A stretch of 64,000 bases of DNA from Nonomuraea sp. NEAU-A123. Lineage in GTDB: Bacteria > Actinomycetota > Actinomycetes > Streptosporangiales > Streptosporangiaceae. The translations under genes were made by a program, and so were the position numbers. The stretch is taken from NCBI RefSeq assembly GCF_018603905.1, contig NZ_JAHFZZ010000001.1:248001-312000 (forward strand). The letters run 5' to 3'. Below the pieces are notes generated by a model that saw only the letters and a program-made list of their open reading frames with translations, did not search any database and was not told where the DNA came from. Positions 1-9,007 of this stretch are shown one piece after another. Numbering within the stretch: the first letter of the stretch is position 1; every line of letters starts with the position of its first letter.

Positions 1-541
1 CCGGTTTGTCCAGCCCGCTGGGCGTCTTGGCCACCGTGTCGTTCGCCTGCAGGTGCTTGGCCTCGGCGTTCATGTCGCTCATGGTCTTGGCCAGGCTGCC
101 GTTCGCCTCGGCCAGGGCCATCGCCGCGTCGTTGCCCGACGACATCATCAGCGCCCTGAACAGGTCGTCGACCTTGTAGAGCGGCTTGGTCGTCAGGCCG
201 ACGGCGGTGCCCTCCTGGTTGACCGCGTTCCTGCTGGGCTTGACCGTGAGGTTCTTGTCCAGCTTGGGGATGAGCGTGAGCGCGGTGAGCGTCTTGAGCG
301 TGCTGGCCGGCAGGTAGCGGCCGTGCGGGTTCTTGGCCGCGAGCACCTCGCCGGTCTCCAGATCGGCGATCACGTACGACGTGGCCTTGGATTTCGGCGG
401 TGCCTTGATGCCGTCGGGCTTCACCAGACCGCGGCTGCCCAGCAGATCCCCGCCGACGGGAGTCGTCGGCGCGGAATTGGCCGGCCCCGTGAGCGCGACC
501 GCCGCGAGGAGTGCCGTGACAGGCACCAGTTTCATCAGCAT
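1..541 (-). CDS. D-alanyl-D-alanine carboxypeptidase (S11 family), 3' end outside window
   Basis: Penicillin-binding-protein type DD-carboxypeptidase that trims the terminal D-Ala from peptidoglycan stem peptides outside the membrane. The visible 180 residues start with a signal peptide (hydrophobic stretch about residues 5-20, then ANSAP). They contain the active-site tetrad STLK (S80, K83) and the second motif SGN (about S135-N137). The KTG motif lies beyond the left edge. The start is uncertain: ATG at 541, 535 and 568 are all in frame, and none has a strong ribosome site. I took 541 because it leaves a compact signal peptide. The gene is divergent from the small membrane protein at 625, the same pairing I recall for SCO4847/SCO4848 in Streptomyces coelicolor. 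Confidence 0.9.
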   Translation of the reverse strand, partial: MLMKLVPVTALLAAVALTGPANSAPTTPVGGDLLGSRGLVKPDGIKAPPKSKATSYVIADLETGEVLAAKNPHGRYLPASTLKTLTALTLIPKLDKNLTVKPSRNAVNQEGTAVGLTTKPLYKVDDLFRALMMSSGNDAAMALAEANGSLAKTMSDMNAEAKHLQANDTVAKTPSGLDKP

Positions 542-624
542 GGCGGTCTCAGCGTAGCTTCGTGTCATTGCACATGTGCCGACACATCCCCCGATGCTCG
601 GCGCCTGATACTAGAGAAGTGGTC

Positions 625-828
625 ATGTCGCGAAAGATCGCCGGATTCCTCATATTGCTCGGCGTGTTCATGGTGTTCGAGTGGGTCAACCTCGGGTTTA
701 ACCTGCAAGACGGCCATCCCACGAGCTTCTACGTGGTGCACGGCATCCTGATCGGAGTGAACCTCATACTCGCGATCGTGCTGGGCGTCATCGGCTGGAA
801 GGGGCTCCGCAGAGCGCGCGACAGGTGA
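625..828 (+). CDS. SCO4848-family small membrane protein
   Basis: A 67-residue integral membrane protein with two hydrophobic helices (about residues 4-20 and 38-60) and a basic C-terminus (GLRRARDR). The pattern of a short N-terminal helix, a loop ending in FYVVHG, and a second helix ending in GVIGWKGLR matches my memory of the SCO4848 family. An upstream in-frame ATG exists at 562, but the ATG at 625 (MSRKIAG) begins directly at the first helix, so I prefer it. The last 41 bases overlap convergently with the 3' end of the ATP-grasp gene on the other strand. Its function is unknown. Its position beside a DD-carboxypeptidase suggests an envelope role. Confidence 0.8.
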   Translation: MSRKIAGFLILLGVFMVFEWVNLGFNLQDGHPTSFYVVHGILIGVNLILAIVLGVIGWKGLRRARDR

Positions 829-2191
829 GCCGGTGCAACTCGTCGGCCTCCTCGCGGGAGTTACCGATCGTGGTGAAGCCGAGCTTGCCGTGCTCGGGGA
901 TCGCCCCGAGCAGGTGGAAGACGTTTCCGGTACGACGGGCGCGATCGAAGCCGAGACCGAGCTGCTCGAGCATCCGGACGACCTGGCCGGGGGAGCGCCC
1001 GCGTAGGCAGCCGGCCGCGCAGTTGTCGGTCGCGGTGTAGTACTTGGGCTGGTCGCCGGCCATGAGCAGGCCGGTGGCCGGGTCGTAAGAGGCGCCGGTG
1101 GTCAGCACGGTGGCGCCGAAGGGATGCGTGGTGCCGCCGATCCGCAGGTTGACCTCGCACAGCAGCGCCGCGTAGCCGGCGTCGGTCTCCAGCGCGAAAA
1201 AGTCCATGCCGAACAGCCCCACCACGCCCCGCTCCGCCATGATGCGGGCGATCCGCTCGGCCGACGCGCCCACCTCGTCGCGGTACTCCGGCGCCGCCGG
1301 GAACGTGCAGCCCTGGTAGACGTCGTTGTTGGCGCCGCCGAGCACCTGGTCGTGGGTGGCGATGACGTAGTGCTGCCCGCCGGGCGTGATGCGGGCCAGC
1401 GCGCTGGGGTAGTGGAGCGGGCGCTGCTCGATGAACTCCTCGACCACCGCGCCGCGCTCGCGGATCTTCGTGGTGAAGCTCTTCCAGGTCTCGCCGTACG
1501 CGGAGAAGCTCGTCCGAGATGGGTCGCCCTTGGTCACGATGGCGTTGCCGAGGCCCGAGTAGCCGTCGTTCAGCTTGACCATCACCCGCTCGCCCGGCAG
1601 CGACTCGATGGCGTCCTCGATCTCGGCCAGGGAGTGCAGGTCGCCGAAGCCGCGGGCCATCGGCACGCCGGCCTCCTGACCGACCTCGCGGGAGCCGCTC
1701 TTGGAGCCGTAATAGGCGAGCGACGTGGCCGGGCCGTAGACGGGAATGTTCAGGAACGAGGCCAGTTCCTCCTCCAGCTCGCTCAGCACGAACGGCACCA
1801 TCCACGCGTCGCCGTCGATCGCCTCGCGTAGCTGTTCGAGGACCTCGGGCCGCGAGAACAGGGTTCTGGTCAGCGGCTGCGAGTGCGGGTCGTCGAGGCT
1901 GATCAGGCGCAGCCGCTTGGCGGCGTCATCCGGATCGGGCAGGAAGCTGAAGTAGTAGGCGATGATGTCCGGATCGATGGGCGCGGAGGAGAGGTAGACC
2001 ACCTTGACGCCGGGTTCGCGGAGCGTGAGCAGGAGGAAGAGCAGCCGCTCCTCGTAGCACCTCGCCCCGGTGATGCGGCGGAGCTCATCCTGCGGGAGGG
2101 AGAGCGAGGGCACGACCACTAGGGTCCCCTCGCTCGGCTCGAAGATGCTCAACCCGGCATACTTCTCCCCGAACGGGATTTTAGTGATCAT
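788..2191 (-). CDS. PGM1-related ATP-grasp peptide ligase
   Basis: A 467-residue protein of the ATP-grasp superfamily, closest in style to the ligase PGM1 of pheganomycin biosynthesis, which joins an amino-acid-derived cap to a peptide using ATP. The ATP-grasp core runs from about residue 170 to 400. It includes a nucleotide-binding lysine strand with a glycine loop (VMVKLNDGYSGLGN) and a late metal-binding strand (LLCEVNLRIGG). The first 160 residues form a separate N-terminal domain. No ribosomal precursor peptide or other biosynthetic gene is visible beside it, so its substrate is unknown. The 3' end overlaps the small membrane gene by 41 bases. Family call fairly sure; specific reaction not known. 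Confidence 0.75.
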   Translation of the reverse strand: MITKIPFGEKYAGLSIFEPSEGTLVVVPSLSLPQDELRRITGARCYEERLLFLLLTLREPGVKVVYLSSAPIDPDIIAYYFSFLPDPDDAAKRLRLISLDDPHSQPLTRTLFSRPEVLEQLREAIDGDAWMVPFVLSELEEELASFLNIPVYGPATSLAYYGSKSGSREVGQEAGVPMARGFGDLHSLAEIEDAIESLPGERVMVKLNDGYSGLGNAIVTKGDPSRTSFSAYGETWKSFTTKIRERGAVVEEFIEQRPLHYPSALARITPGGQHYVIATHDQVLGGANNDVYQGCTFPAAPEYRDEVGASAERIARIMAERGVVGLFGMDFFALETDAGYAALLCEVNLRIGGTTHPFGATVLTTGASYDPATGLLMAGDQPKYYTATDNCAAGCLRGRSPGQVVRMLEQLGLGFDRARRTGNVFHLLGAIPEHGKLGFTTIGNSREEADELHRLTCRALCGAPSSR

Positions 2192-2691
2192 ATTGCGAGT
2201 GAAACACGCAGTCTATGCGAAAGCATCCATCGTCGGAGTGTCATGACCATGACGGGAGGTGACAGGATTCGAAATCCTTGACCACGTTTGGAAGTGGCGT
2301 CCGCGGGTCACCAACTAATGATCCCTTGTGACTATTTTTCGGGTCAGCCGAGCCCTCACGCACGGTGACGACCTGCGGTTACGGGCATGCAGTCGGCCGA
2401 CTTTCGGGGTATCTGTCGGCGCGAAGCCGCGCCTAAGAGATAAAGTTGGTCCATCGCCTTCGGGTTCATGGCCGACCGCCGTGTTTCCGCAGTGGGTTGT
2501 CCTCAGGAGGGGATCACAACCCCGTGCTGACGATCTCTGGCACCGAAACCTGTGGGTGCGGCATTTTCGCCGGACGGCTGCTCTGACCGGACAGCTGGCC
2601 TCAGCGATGCCAAAGGACGATTTACGGCGCTATAAGCCGTGCGACTTCGGGCAGTCGACGATCGCGTGGCAATTGGACGGGACGGTGACTC
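2192..2691. other. 500-base intergenic region between divergent genes
   Basis: This stretch separates the ATP-grasp gene (leftward) from the M20 amidohydrolase (rightward) and must hold both promoters. An open frame of 125 codons crosses it, but its composition is not protein-like and it runs into the downstream gene in another frame. A short perfect hairpin (GGATT, loop CGA, AATCC; about 2265-2277) resembles a tRNA T-arm, but no cloverleaf can be built around it. I see no recognisable gene or known RNA. Confidence 0.4.
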
Positions 2692-3903
2692 ATGCGGGGA
2701 CGTGAGCTTCGGGGGGAACTCGACGCGTTCCTGACGGAGACTGATCAGGAGTTGGTGGCGTTCCGCCGCGACTTGCACATGCATCCTGAGCTGGCCTTCG
2801 CCGAATATCGCACGACGCAGCGCATCGCCGAGCGGCTCACCGCCGCCGGGCTGATGCCGTCGGTGCTGCCACGCGGCACCGGCCTGATCTGCGACGTGGG
2901 CAGTGGAGACGGTCCGACGGTCGCGCTGCGCGCGGACATCGACGCGCTGCCGCTGCACGACGAGAAGGACGTGCCCTACCGCTCGACCGTCCCTGGCGCC
3001 TGCCACGCGTGCGGCCACGACGTGCACACCGCGATCCTGCTCGGCACCTCGATCTTCCTCGCCCAGCAGGCCGCCGCCGGCCTGCTGCCCGGCCGGGTCC
3101 GGCTGATCTTCCAGCCCGCCGAGGAGCTTCCCGGCGGCGCGCTGGAGGTCATGGCGCACGGCGGCATCAGCGGCGTGGAGCGCATCTTCGGCCTCCACTG
3201 CGACCCGCGCGTCGACCTCGGCCAGGTCGGGCTCAAGCCCGGCCCGATCACCTCCGCCTGCGACAAGCTGGTCATCAGGGTGTCGGGTCCCGGCGGCCAC
3301 ACGGCCCGGCCGCACCTCACCGCCGACCTGGTCTTCGCCCTCGCCAAGGTGCTCACCGAGCTGCCCGCCGCGCTCTCGCGCCGGGTGGACCCGCGCTCCT
3401 CGCTCAGCCTGGTCTGGGGCAAGGTGGAGGCCGGCACCGCGGCCAACGCCATCCCCGACGAGGGCGTGGCCGAAGGCACCGTGCGCTGCCTCGACGAGAA
3501 CGCCTGGCACGCCGCGCCCGACCTGATCAAGTCGCTGCTGGAGTCGGTCGCCAGCGCGTACGGGATCGAGGCGACGATGGAATACACCCGCGGCGTGCCG
3601 CCCGTCGTCAACGACGAGATGAGCGTCGACATGCTGGCCGAGGCGGTCGAGCGGGCGCTGGGGCCGGGCGCGGTGGTGCCCACGCAGCAGTCGCTCGGCG
3701 GCGAGGACTTCGCCTGGTACCTGGAGTCGATCCCGGGGGCGCTCGCCCGCCTCGGCACGCGCTCGCCCGGCGGCGTCACGTACGACATCCACCAGGGGAC
3801 CTTCGACGTCGACGAGGCGGCCATCTCCATGGGCGTCCGCCTGATGTCCGCCACCGCCCTGACCGCGCTCTGGGAGCCGGTCGTGGACTCAATACTCGCC
3901 TAA
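2692..3903 (+). CDS. M20D-family amidohydrolase (AmiA/hippurate hydrolase type)
   Basis: Zinc-dependent cytoplasmic amidohydrolase of 403 residues, the usual length for the M20D family that cleaves N-acyl amino acids or small peptides. It carries the metal-site motifs in order: RRDLHMHPEL near the N-terminus, ADIDALPL, CGHDVHTA, the PAEE pair and a late GGEDFAWY. The lid/dimerisation domain starts near SGPGGHTARP. The ATG at 2692 follows a GGGACGGTGAC stretch with only a weak ribosome site. A strong terminator hairpin follows at 3925. The natural substrate cannot be told from sequence. Confidence 0.88.
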   Translation: MRGRELRGELDAFLTETDQELVAFRRDLHMHPELAFAEYRTTQRIAERLTAAGLMPSVLPRGTGLICDVGSGDGPTVALRADIDALPLHDEKDVPYRSTVPGACHACGHDVHTAILLGTSIFLAQQAAAGLLPGRVRLIFQPAEELPGGALEVMAHGGISGVERIFGLHCDPRVDLGQVGLKPGPITSACDKLVIRVSGPGGHTARPHLTADLVFALAKVLTELPAALSRRVDPRSSLSLVWGKVEAGTAANAIPDEGVAEGTVRCLDENAWHAAPDLIKSLLESVASAYGIEATMEYTRGVPPVVNDEMSVDMLAEAVERALGPGAVVPTQQSLGGEDFAWYLESIPGALARLGTRSPGGVTYDIHQGTFDVDEAAISMGVRLMSATALTALWEPVVDSILA

Positions 3904-3924
3904 TTTTCTGTTACGGCCAGCATG

Positions 3925-3962
3925 GGCCAGCCCCACCCTTCTGGGCGGGGCTGGCCTCTTTC
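3925..3962 (+). terminator. Rho-independent-type terminator after the amidohydrolase
   Basis: A 14-bp stem with one mismatch (GGCCAGCCCC at 3925-3934 pairs with 3947-3956) and a TTCT loop, followed by a pyrimidine-rich tail. It sits between the convergent amidohydrolase and S15 peptidase genes and may serve both. Confidence 0.75.
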
Positions 3963-4029
3963 CAGGGGCACGCTCCTGGGGTTTACGGGGCTGGGCGCCG
4001 TGACGTGCGCTTTCTTGGCCCTGGCCGCC

Positions 4030-5919
4030 CTAGGGCTTGGTCACCGGCAGGATCAGTGATGAGTGGGCCGGGTCGATCGTGAATTTGCTGCCTTCTGGGT
4101 AGCGCAGGGTGTAGTCGTGGTCGGTTGAGGTGATGATCAAGCCGATCTTGTGGCCCTGCTTGAAGCGGTAGTCCTTTGGCTGGAAGTCCCAGGTGAAGGT
4201 GTAGTCCCTTGATGGGGTGACGCTTTCTGTGCGTGCTGGGTTGTGGCGGTTTCTGATGTCCAGCCAGCCTCTTGAAACGATCTTGTAGGGGGTCGTCGCG
4301 GTGCCCAGCCTGCGCAATGCCGTGCAGCCCGTGTCGCCTGGGATGCCTTGGCCGTAGCAGAGGGTTTCGCCGGTCGCGACCAGGGTTCCGTCCGCTCTCG
4401 TGTCCGTGCCGTAGTCGACCAGCAGGGCCGTGAGATAGGGGGAGGGGCCGGCGTCGCGGGCGGCGCGGAGTGAGATCTCCGGGGTGCCGGAGATCCGGAC
4501 GTCCGCCGGCAACTCCGGAGTCAGGTAGGCCAGGCGGTTGGGGTCAGGGGCGGGGGCCGTTTCCACGAGTTGTTCGGCGGTGCGGGTCTTCTGGTCGACG
4601 AAGGATTCGCGGGGCGAGCGCTCCGGGAAGAGGCTCAGCTTCGAGCCGGAGCCGAGATGGAGGGCTACGGGCTTGGTGGCCGGAAGTGGCCACGATCTGT
4701 GAGTGCCCCACTCGCCGGGGGCGATTTCGACGTCCGCCTGGGGCTCCCGCATGATGCCGCTGTCGATCCCGTACAACCAGTAGTCGAACCAGCCGTGCAG
4801 TTGCCGGAGCCATTCGACGGTGCGCAGGTTGAAGGGGCTCATGTGGGTGCCCTGGTGCAGCCAGATCTTGCGGGGCACGTGGCGCTTCGACAGGGCGTAC
4901 CACCATTGGGCGAACTGCTTGGTCTTGACGTTCCAGTCGTTGAGGCCGTGCACGAGGAAGACGCTGGCCTTGACCTTGTTCACGTCGTTGAGGTAGTTGC
5001 GGGCGTTCCAGAAGCGGCTGTAGTCGCCGCTGATCCGGTCCTGGGTCGCCGTCAGGTAGTCCATGACGGGTCCGCAGACCTGCTGGCCGTCGGCGCGGGT
5101 GAGCACGTACTTGGCCAGCACGTCCGCGTCCTCGCCCTGGAAGCCGCCCGCCGCGACCACGCCGCCGTTCGCCCGGTAGTAGTCGTACCAGGAGGAGATC
5201 GCGGCGATCGGCACGATCGTCTTCAGGCCCTCGACGCCCGTCGAGGCGACCGCGTTGGGCAGCGTGCCGTTGTAGGAGACGCCGATCATGCCCACGTTCC
5301 CGGTCGACCAGGTGGCCGAGACGGGCTCGCCCGTCGGGGTGAAGCCCTTCGCGCGGCCGTTCAGCCAGTCGATCGCGGCCTTCGGGCCGGCCGTCTCGTT
5401 GCGGTCGCCGGTGGTGGGGCAGCCGGTGGCGCGGCCGCTGCCCAGGTTCTCGACCAGCGCGATCGCGTAGCCGCGGGGCAGGAAGTAGTTGTCGTAGTAG
5501 CCGTCGAACGGCTCGGCCGCCAGCTTGTTGGCGAACACGCGCAGGGTCGGCAGCGGGTTGCCGTTCTCGTCCACGTCCACCACGTGGTTCGGCACGTCGT
5601 TGCCGCCGGCGTAGTAGGGACTGGCCTCCATGATGACCGGGACCTTCAGGCCCTCGTCGGTCTCCTTCGGGCGCAGGATGTCCACGGCGACGCGGTCGGG
5701 CAGGCCGTCGCTGTCGCTGTCCGTCCCCGCGACCTCGACGTACACCGTCTGCCTGACGGCGTCGGCGCGGGAGAAGACGGGCTGGGTGGCGTTGTTCTCG
5801 ATCGTGATGGTGGGAGCGGCCACCGCGGCGGCCGATGTGCCCGCTGTGGCGGGCGCCGTGCCCATGGCCGCGAGAAGGACCGCGGCCATGGGCATGATCA
5901 TGGCCTTCCAAGGATGCAT
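4030..5919 (-). CDS. Secreted Xaa-Pro dipeptidyl-peptidase (S15 family)
   Basis: An exported alpha/beta-hydrolase that would release X-Pro dipeptides from peptides. The 629-residue protein begins with a signal peptide (M-rich hydrophobic stretch, cleavage near TAGTSAAA). The nucleophile is in GVSYNG. The acid is probably the Asp of HGLNDW and the base the His of HQGTHM. The C-terminal part is the beta-sandwich typical of S15/CocE enzymes. The frame stays open to 6126, but the ATG at 5919 has a GGAG ribosome site 8 bases upstream and starts exactly at the signal peptide, so I use it. It is a single gene, convergent with the amidohydrolase and divergent from the BMP operon. Confidence 0.9.
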   Translation of the reverse strand: MHPWKAMIMPMAAVLLAAMGTAPATAGTSAAAVAAPTITIENNATQPVFSRADAVRQTVYVEVAGTDSDSDGLPDRVAVDILRPKETDEGLKVPVIMEASPYYAGGNDVPNHVVDVDENGNPLPTLRVFANKLAAEPFDGYYDNYFLPRGYAIALVENLGSGRATGCPTTGDRNETAGPKAAIDWLNGRAKGFTPTGEPVSATWSTGNVGMIGVSYNGTLPNAVASTGVEGLKTIVPIAAISSWYDYYRANGGVVAAGGFQGEDADVLAKYVLTRADGQQVCGPVMDYLTATQDRISGDYSRFWNARNYLNDVNKVKASVFLVHGLNDWNVKTKQFAQWWYALSKRHVPRKIWLHQGTHMSPFNLRTVEWLRQLHGWFDYWLYGIDSGIMREPQADVEIAPGEWGTHRSWPLPATKPVALHLGSGSKLSLFPERSPRESFVDQKTRTAEQLVETAPAPDPNRLAYLTPELPADVRISGTPEISLRAARDAGPSPYLTALLVDYGTDTRADGTLVATGETLCYGQGIPGDTGCTALRRLGTATTPYKIVSRGWLDIRNRHNPARTESVTPSRDYTFTWDFQPKDYRFKQGHKIGLIITSTDHDYTLRYPEGSKFTIDPAHSSLILPVTKP

Positions 5920-6210
5920 GAGGGCTCCAGGATGAAATATCCACCGTTGATCAGTGAATCTCTGCCATGATCGGCCGGACGGCAAGGGCCCCCCTGCCTT
6001 CAAGGTTGGGCAAAGTTTCGGGTGCCGGTCCCCGACTCGCATCCGCAGATTCAGGTCACGGACGCGACTGATGTCGATAACGGAGCGGTTGCGACCCTGT
6101 GTGCCGGTTTTGTCCGCCCTGGTCAACCAACTATCTTCCGTGCAGGGTTGCCGTACATTTCTTCGCGCCCGCGATGAAGTTTGACGGCGGGGAAATGGAA
6201 GGGAGTCGCC

Positions 6211-7293
6211 TTGCTCAGCAAGCGATTCGGCAGGATGGCGACCGGCTCAGTAGCCGCCGGTGCCATGCTCATGGCGGCCGCGGCCTGTGGCGGCAGCGGC
6301 GGTACCGGAGGGGATGCCACGTCCAGCGCGGCACCCAGCTCCGCGGCCAGCAGTGAGGCGCCGAAGTCCGGCGCGCTCAAGGTGGGACTCGCTTTCGACG
6401 TCGGCGGCCGTGGCGACAAGTCCTTCAACGACGCCGCCTACGCGGGCCTGGAGAAGGCCAAGACCGATCTCAGCGCCGACATCAAGGAGCTGAGCCCGGC
6501 GGCCGACGGCTCCAACCGCGGCGAGCTCCTTCGCCAGCTGGCCGACGCGGGCTACAACCCGATCATCGGTGTCGGCTTCGCCTATGGCGACGACATCAAG
6601 AAGACGGCCGAGGAATACCCGGAGATCCAGTTCGCCGTCGTCGACTCCGCCTCGAACGCGGCCAACGTCACCGGCCTGCTGTTCGCCGAGGAGCAGGGCT
6701 CCTACCTGGCGGGCGTCGCCGCGGCGCTCAAGGCCAAGAGCGGCCACGTCGGCTTCGTCGGCGGTGTCGAGAACGACCTGATCAAGAAGTTCCAGGCAGG
6801 CTTCGACGCCGGCGTGAAGTCGGTCAAGAAGGACGCCAAGATCGACGTCAAGTACCTGACCCCCGACGGTGACTTCAGCGGCTTCAAGGCCCCCGACAAG
6901 GGCAAGGTCGCGGCCGAGAAGATGTACCAGGACGGCGCGGAGATCGTTTACCACGCCGCCGGCGACTCGGGTCTGGGCGTGTTCCAGGCGGCGGCCGCGG
7001 CCAAGAAGAAGGCCATCGGCGTCGACTCCGACCAGCGCCAGACGGTCAAGGAGACCGACCTGCAGTCGGTCATCATGACCTCGATGCTCAAGCGCGTGGA
7101 CGTCGGCGTGTTCGAGTTCATCAAGGCGTTCCAGGGCGGCGCCAAGGGTGGTAGCAACACCATCTACGACCTCAAGGTCGACGGCGTGGGCCTGGCCACC
7201 ACCGGTGGCGAGATCGACGACATCAAGGACAAGCTGGACGCCGCAAAGCAGGACATCATCGACGGCAAAATCACGGTTCCGTCCAAGCCGTAA
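6211..7293 (+). CDS. BMP-family nucleoside-binding lipoprotein of an ABC importer
   Basis: Extracytoplasmic solute-binding protein (360 residues) that captures nucleosides and hands them to the permeases encoded downstream. It has a lipoprotein signal with lipobox AAAC followed by a Gly/Ser/Thr linker, then the BMP (basic membrane protein) fold with GGRGDKSFNDAAYAGL, typical of the family. The TTG at 6211 is preceded by AAGGGAG at a good distance and gives a normal lipoprotein signal. The alternative TTG at 6181 adds ten residues and lacks a ribosome site. It is followed by an intercistronic hairpin, then the ATPase gene. The family, together with the deaminase and phosphorylase genes below, supports nucleosides as ligand. 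Confidence 0.92.
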   Translation: MLSKRFGRMATGSVAAGAMLMAAAACGGSGGTGGDATSSAAPSSAASSEAPKSGALKVGLAFDVGGRGDKSFNDAAYAGLEKAKTDLSADIKELSPAADGSNRGELLRQLADAGYNPIIGVGFAYGDDIKKTAEEYPEIQFAVVDSASNAANVTGLLFAEEQGSYLAGVAAALKAKSGHVGFVGGVENDLIKKFQAGFDAGVKSVKKDAKIDVKYLTPDGDFSGFKAPDKGKVAAEKMYQDGAEIVYHAAGDSGLGVFQAAAAAKKKAIGVDSDQRQTVKETDLQSVIMTSMLKRVDVGVFEFIKAFQGGAKGGSNTIYDLKVDGVGLATTGGEIDDIKDKLDAAKQDIIDGKITVPSKP

Positions 7294-7312
7294 TTGAGAT
7301 AGGAACGTTGAT

Positions 7313-7348
7313 CGAGGGCCCGGAGTCCAACCCGACCCCGGGCCCTCG
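7313..7348 (+). terminator. Intercistronic hairpin downstream of the BMP gene (partial terminator/attenuator)
   Basis: An 11-bp perfect stem (CGAGGGCCCGG at 7313-7323 with 7338-7348) and a 14-base loop, without a T tract. Such structures after binding-protein genes usually raise the amount of binding protein relative to the membrane components by stabilising the upstream mRNA or partly stopping transcription. The role here is inferred from position. Confidence 0.6.
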
Positions 7349-7399
7349 GCCTATCCCTCACACCAATGAGCGGAGCGATTGAGGAGCGGTGAGCGACCA

Positions 7400-9007
7400 G
7401 TGAACGCCGACACCGTCGCCGCGGTGCAACCCGCCGTGGAGCTGGAGGGCATCACCAAACGCTTCCCCGGCGTCGTCGCCAACCACGACATCCGCATCAC
7501 CGTCGAACCCGGCACGGTGCACGCGATCGTCGGAGAGAACGGCGCCGGCAAGTCCACCCTGATGAAGATCCTCTACGGCATGCAGAAGCCGGACGAGGGC
7601 ACCATCAAGGTGAACGGCGAGGAAGTGGCCTTCCGGACACCGAGCGACGCCATCGCCTCGGGCATCGGCATGGTGCACCAGCACTTCATGCTGGCCGACA
7701 ACTTTACCGTGCTGGAGAACATCGTCCTCGGCGCCGAGCCGAAGAAGGTCGGCATGCTCGACGCCGCCGGGGCCCGCGCGCGCATCACCGAGCTGGCCGC
7801 CCGCCATGGCCTGCGCGTGGATCCCGACCGGCTCGTGGAGGACCTCGGTGTCGGCGACCGGCAGCGGGTCGAGATCCTCAAGGTCCTCTATCGCGGCGCG
7901 CGCATCCTGATCCTCGACGAGCCGACCGCGGTGCTCGTACCCCAGGAGGTCGACGAGCTCTTCGACAACCTGCGCGAGCTCAAGGCCGAAGGGCTGACGG
8001 TCATCTTCATCTCGCACAAGCTCGACGAGGTGCTCAACATCGCCGACGCGATCACCGTGATCCGGCGCGGCACCACGGTCGCCAGCGTCGACCCCGGCCA
8101 GGTCACCGCGCGGCAGCTCGCCGAGCTCATGGTCGGCAGCGAGCTGCCCACGCCGGAGACCCGCGAGTCCACGGTGACCGAGGACGTGGCGCTGACGGTG
8201 TCGGGCCTGACCATGGAGGCCGACGGCTTCCGCCCGGTGCCCAAAGGCACGTCGGTCGCGCTGTACGTCGAGAAACTGCGCGAGGAGGGCCGGCGGCTGC
8301 TCCTCGACGACGTGTCGTTCGAGATCCGCAAGGGCGAGATCCTCGGCATCGCCGGGGTCGAGGGCAACGGCCAGTCCGAGCTGATCGAGGCCATCATGGG
8401 CCTGCGGCCCGTGCACGGCGACATCACGCTCGACGGCGCCGACCTCAGCGCCTGGTCCACCCTCAAACGCCGCGAGTCGGGCATCGGCTACATCCCGGAG
8501 GATCGCCACCGCCAGGGTCTGCTGCTGGAGGCATCGCTCTGGGAGAACCGGGTGCTCGGCCACCAGACCAGGCCGCCCGCGCGCTCGGGCATCTGGATCA
8601 ACCGGCGGGCGTCCAGGGCCGACACCGAACGCATCATCAAGGACTACGACGTCCGCACGCCGGGCGTCGACACGCTGGCGCTGGCCCTGTCGGGCGGTAA
8701 CCAGCAGAAGCTGATCGTCGGTCGGGAGATGAGCGGTGAGCCCAAGTTCCTCATCGCCGCCCACCCCACCCGTGGCGTCGACGTGGGCGCGCAGGCCGCG
8801 ATCTGGGACCACCTGCGTCACGCCAGGGCCGCGGGCTTGGCCGTACTCCTGATTTCGGCCGACCTCGACGAGCTCATCGGGCTGTCCGACACGCTGCGGG
8901 TGATCTACCGGGGCCGGCTCGTCGCCCGCCTCGACCCGTCCGACGTCACGCCCGAACGGCTGGGCGGCTACATGACCGGCGCCATCACCAGTACTGAGGA
9001 GACGTGA
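7400..9007 (+). CDS. Nucleoside ABC transporter, tandem ATP-binding protein
   Basis: A 535-residue double ATPase energising nucleoside uptake. Domain 1 has Walker A GENGAGKST, a signature-like LGVGDRQRVEI and Walker B LILDEPTAVL. Domain 2 has a degenerate Walker A (GVEGNGQSE, no Lys), an intact signature LSGGNQQK, and IAAHPTRGVD in the Walker B region. This split between one canonical and one degenerate site is normal for the RbsA/YufO-like class. The frame is open from 7379. I prefer GTG at 7400 because GGTGAG lies six bases upstream. The TGA overlaps the ATG of the first permease (TGATG), indicating translational coupling. Confidence 0.92.
   Translation: MNADTVAAVQPAVELEGITKRFPGVVANHDIRITVEPGTVHAIVGENGAGKSTLMKILYGMQKPDEGTIKVNGEEVAFRTPSDAIASGIGMVHQHFMLADNFTVLENIVLGAEPKKVGMLDAAGARARITELAARHGLRVDPDRLVEDLGVGDRQRVEILKVLYRGARILILDEPTAVLVPQEVDELFDNLRELKAEGLTVIFISHKLDEVLNIADAITVIRRGTTVASVDPGQVTARQLAELMVGSELPTPETRESTVTEDVALTVSGLTMEADGFRPVPKGTSVALYVEKLREEGRRLLLDDVSFEIRKGEILGIAGVEGNGQSELIEAIMGLRPVHGDITLDGADLSAWSTLKRRESGIGYIPEDRHRQGLLLEASLWENRVLGHQTRPPARSGIWINRRASRADTERIIKDYDVRTPGVDTLALALSGGNQQKLIVGREMSGEPKFLIAAHPTRGVDVGAQAAIWDHLRHARAAGLAVLLISADLDELIGLSDTLRVIYRGRLVARLDPSDVTPERLGGYMTGAITSTEET

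Noticed and set aside
2264..2279. tRNA T-arm-like hairpin AGGATTCGAAATCCTT
   Set aside because: No acceptor, anticodon or D-arm can be matched at the right distances on either strand.
2328..2705. 125-codon open frame upstream of the amidohydrolase
   Set aside because: No ribosome site, composition unlike a folded protein, and it overlaps the well-supported start at 2692 in another frame.
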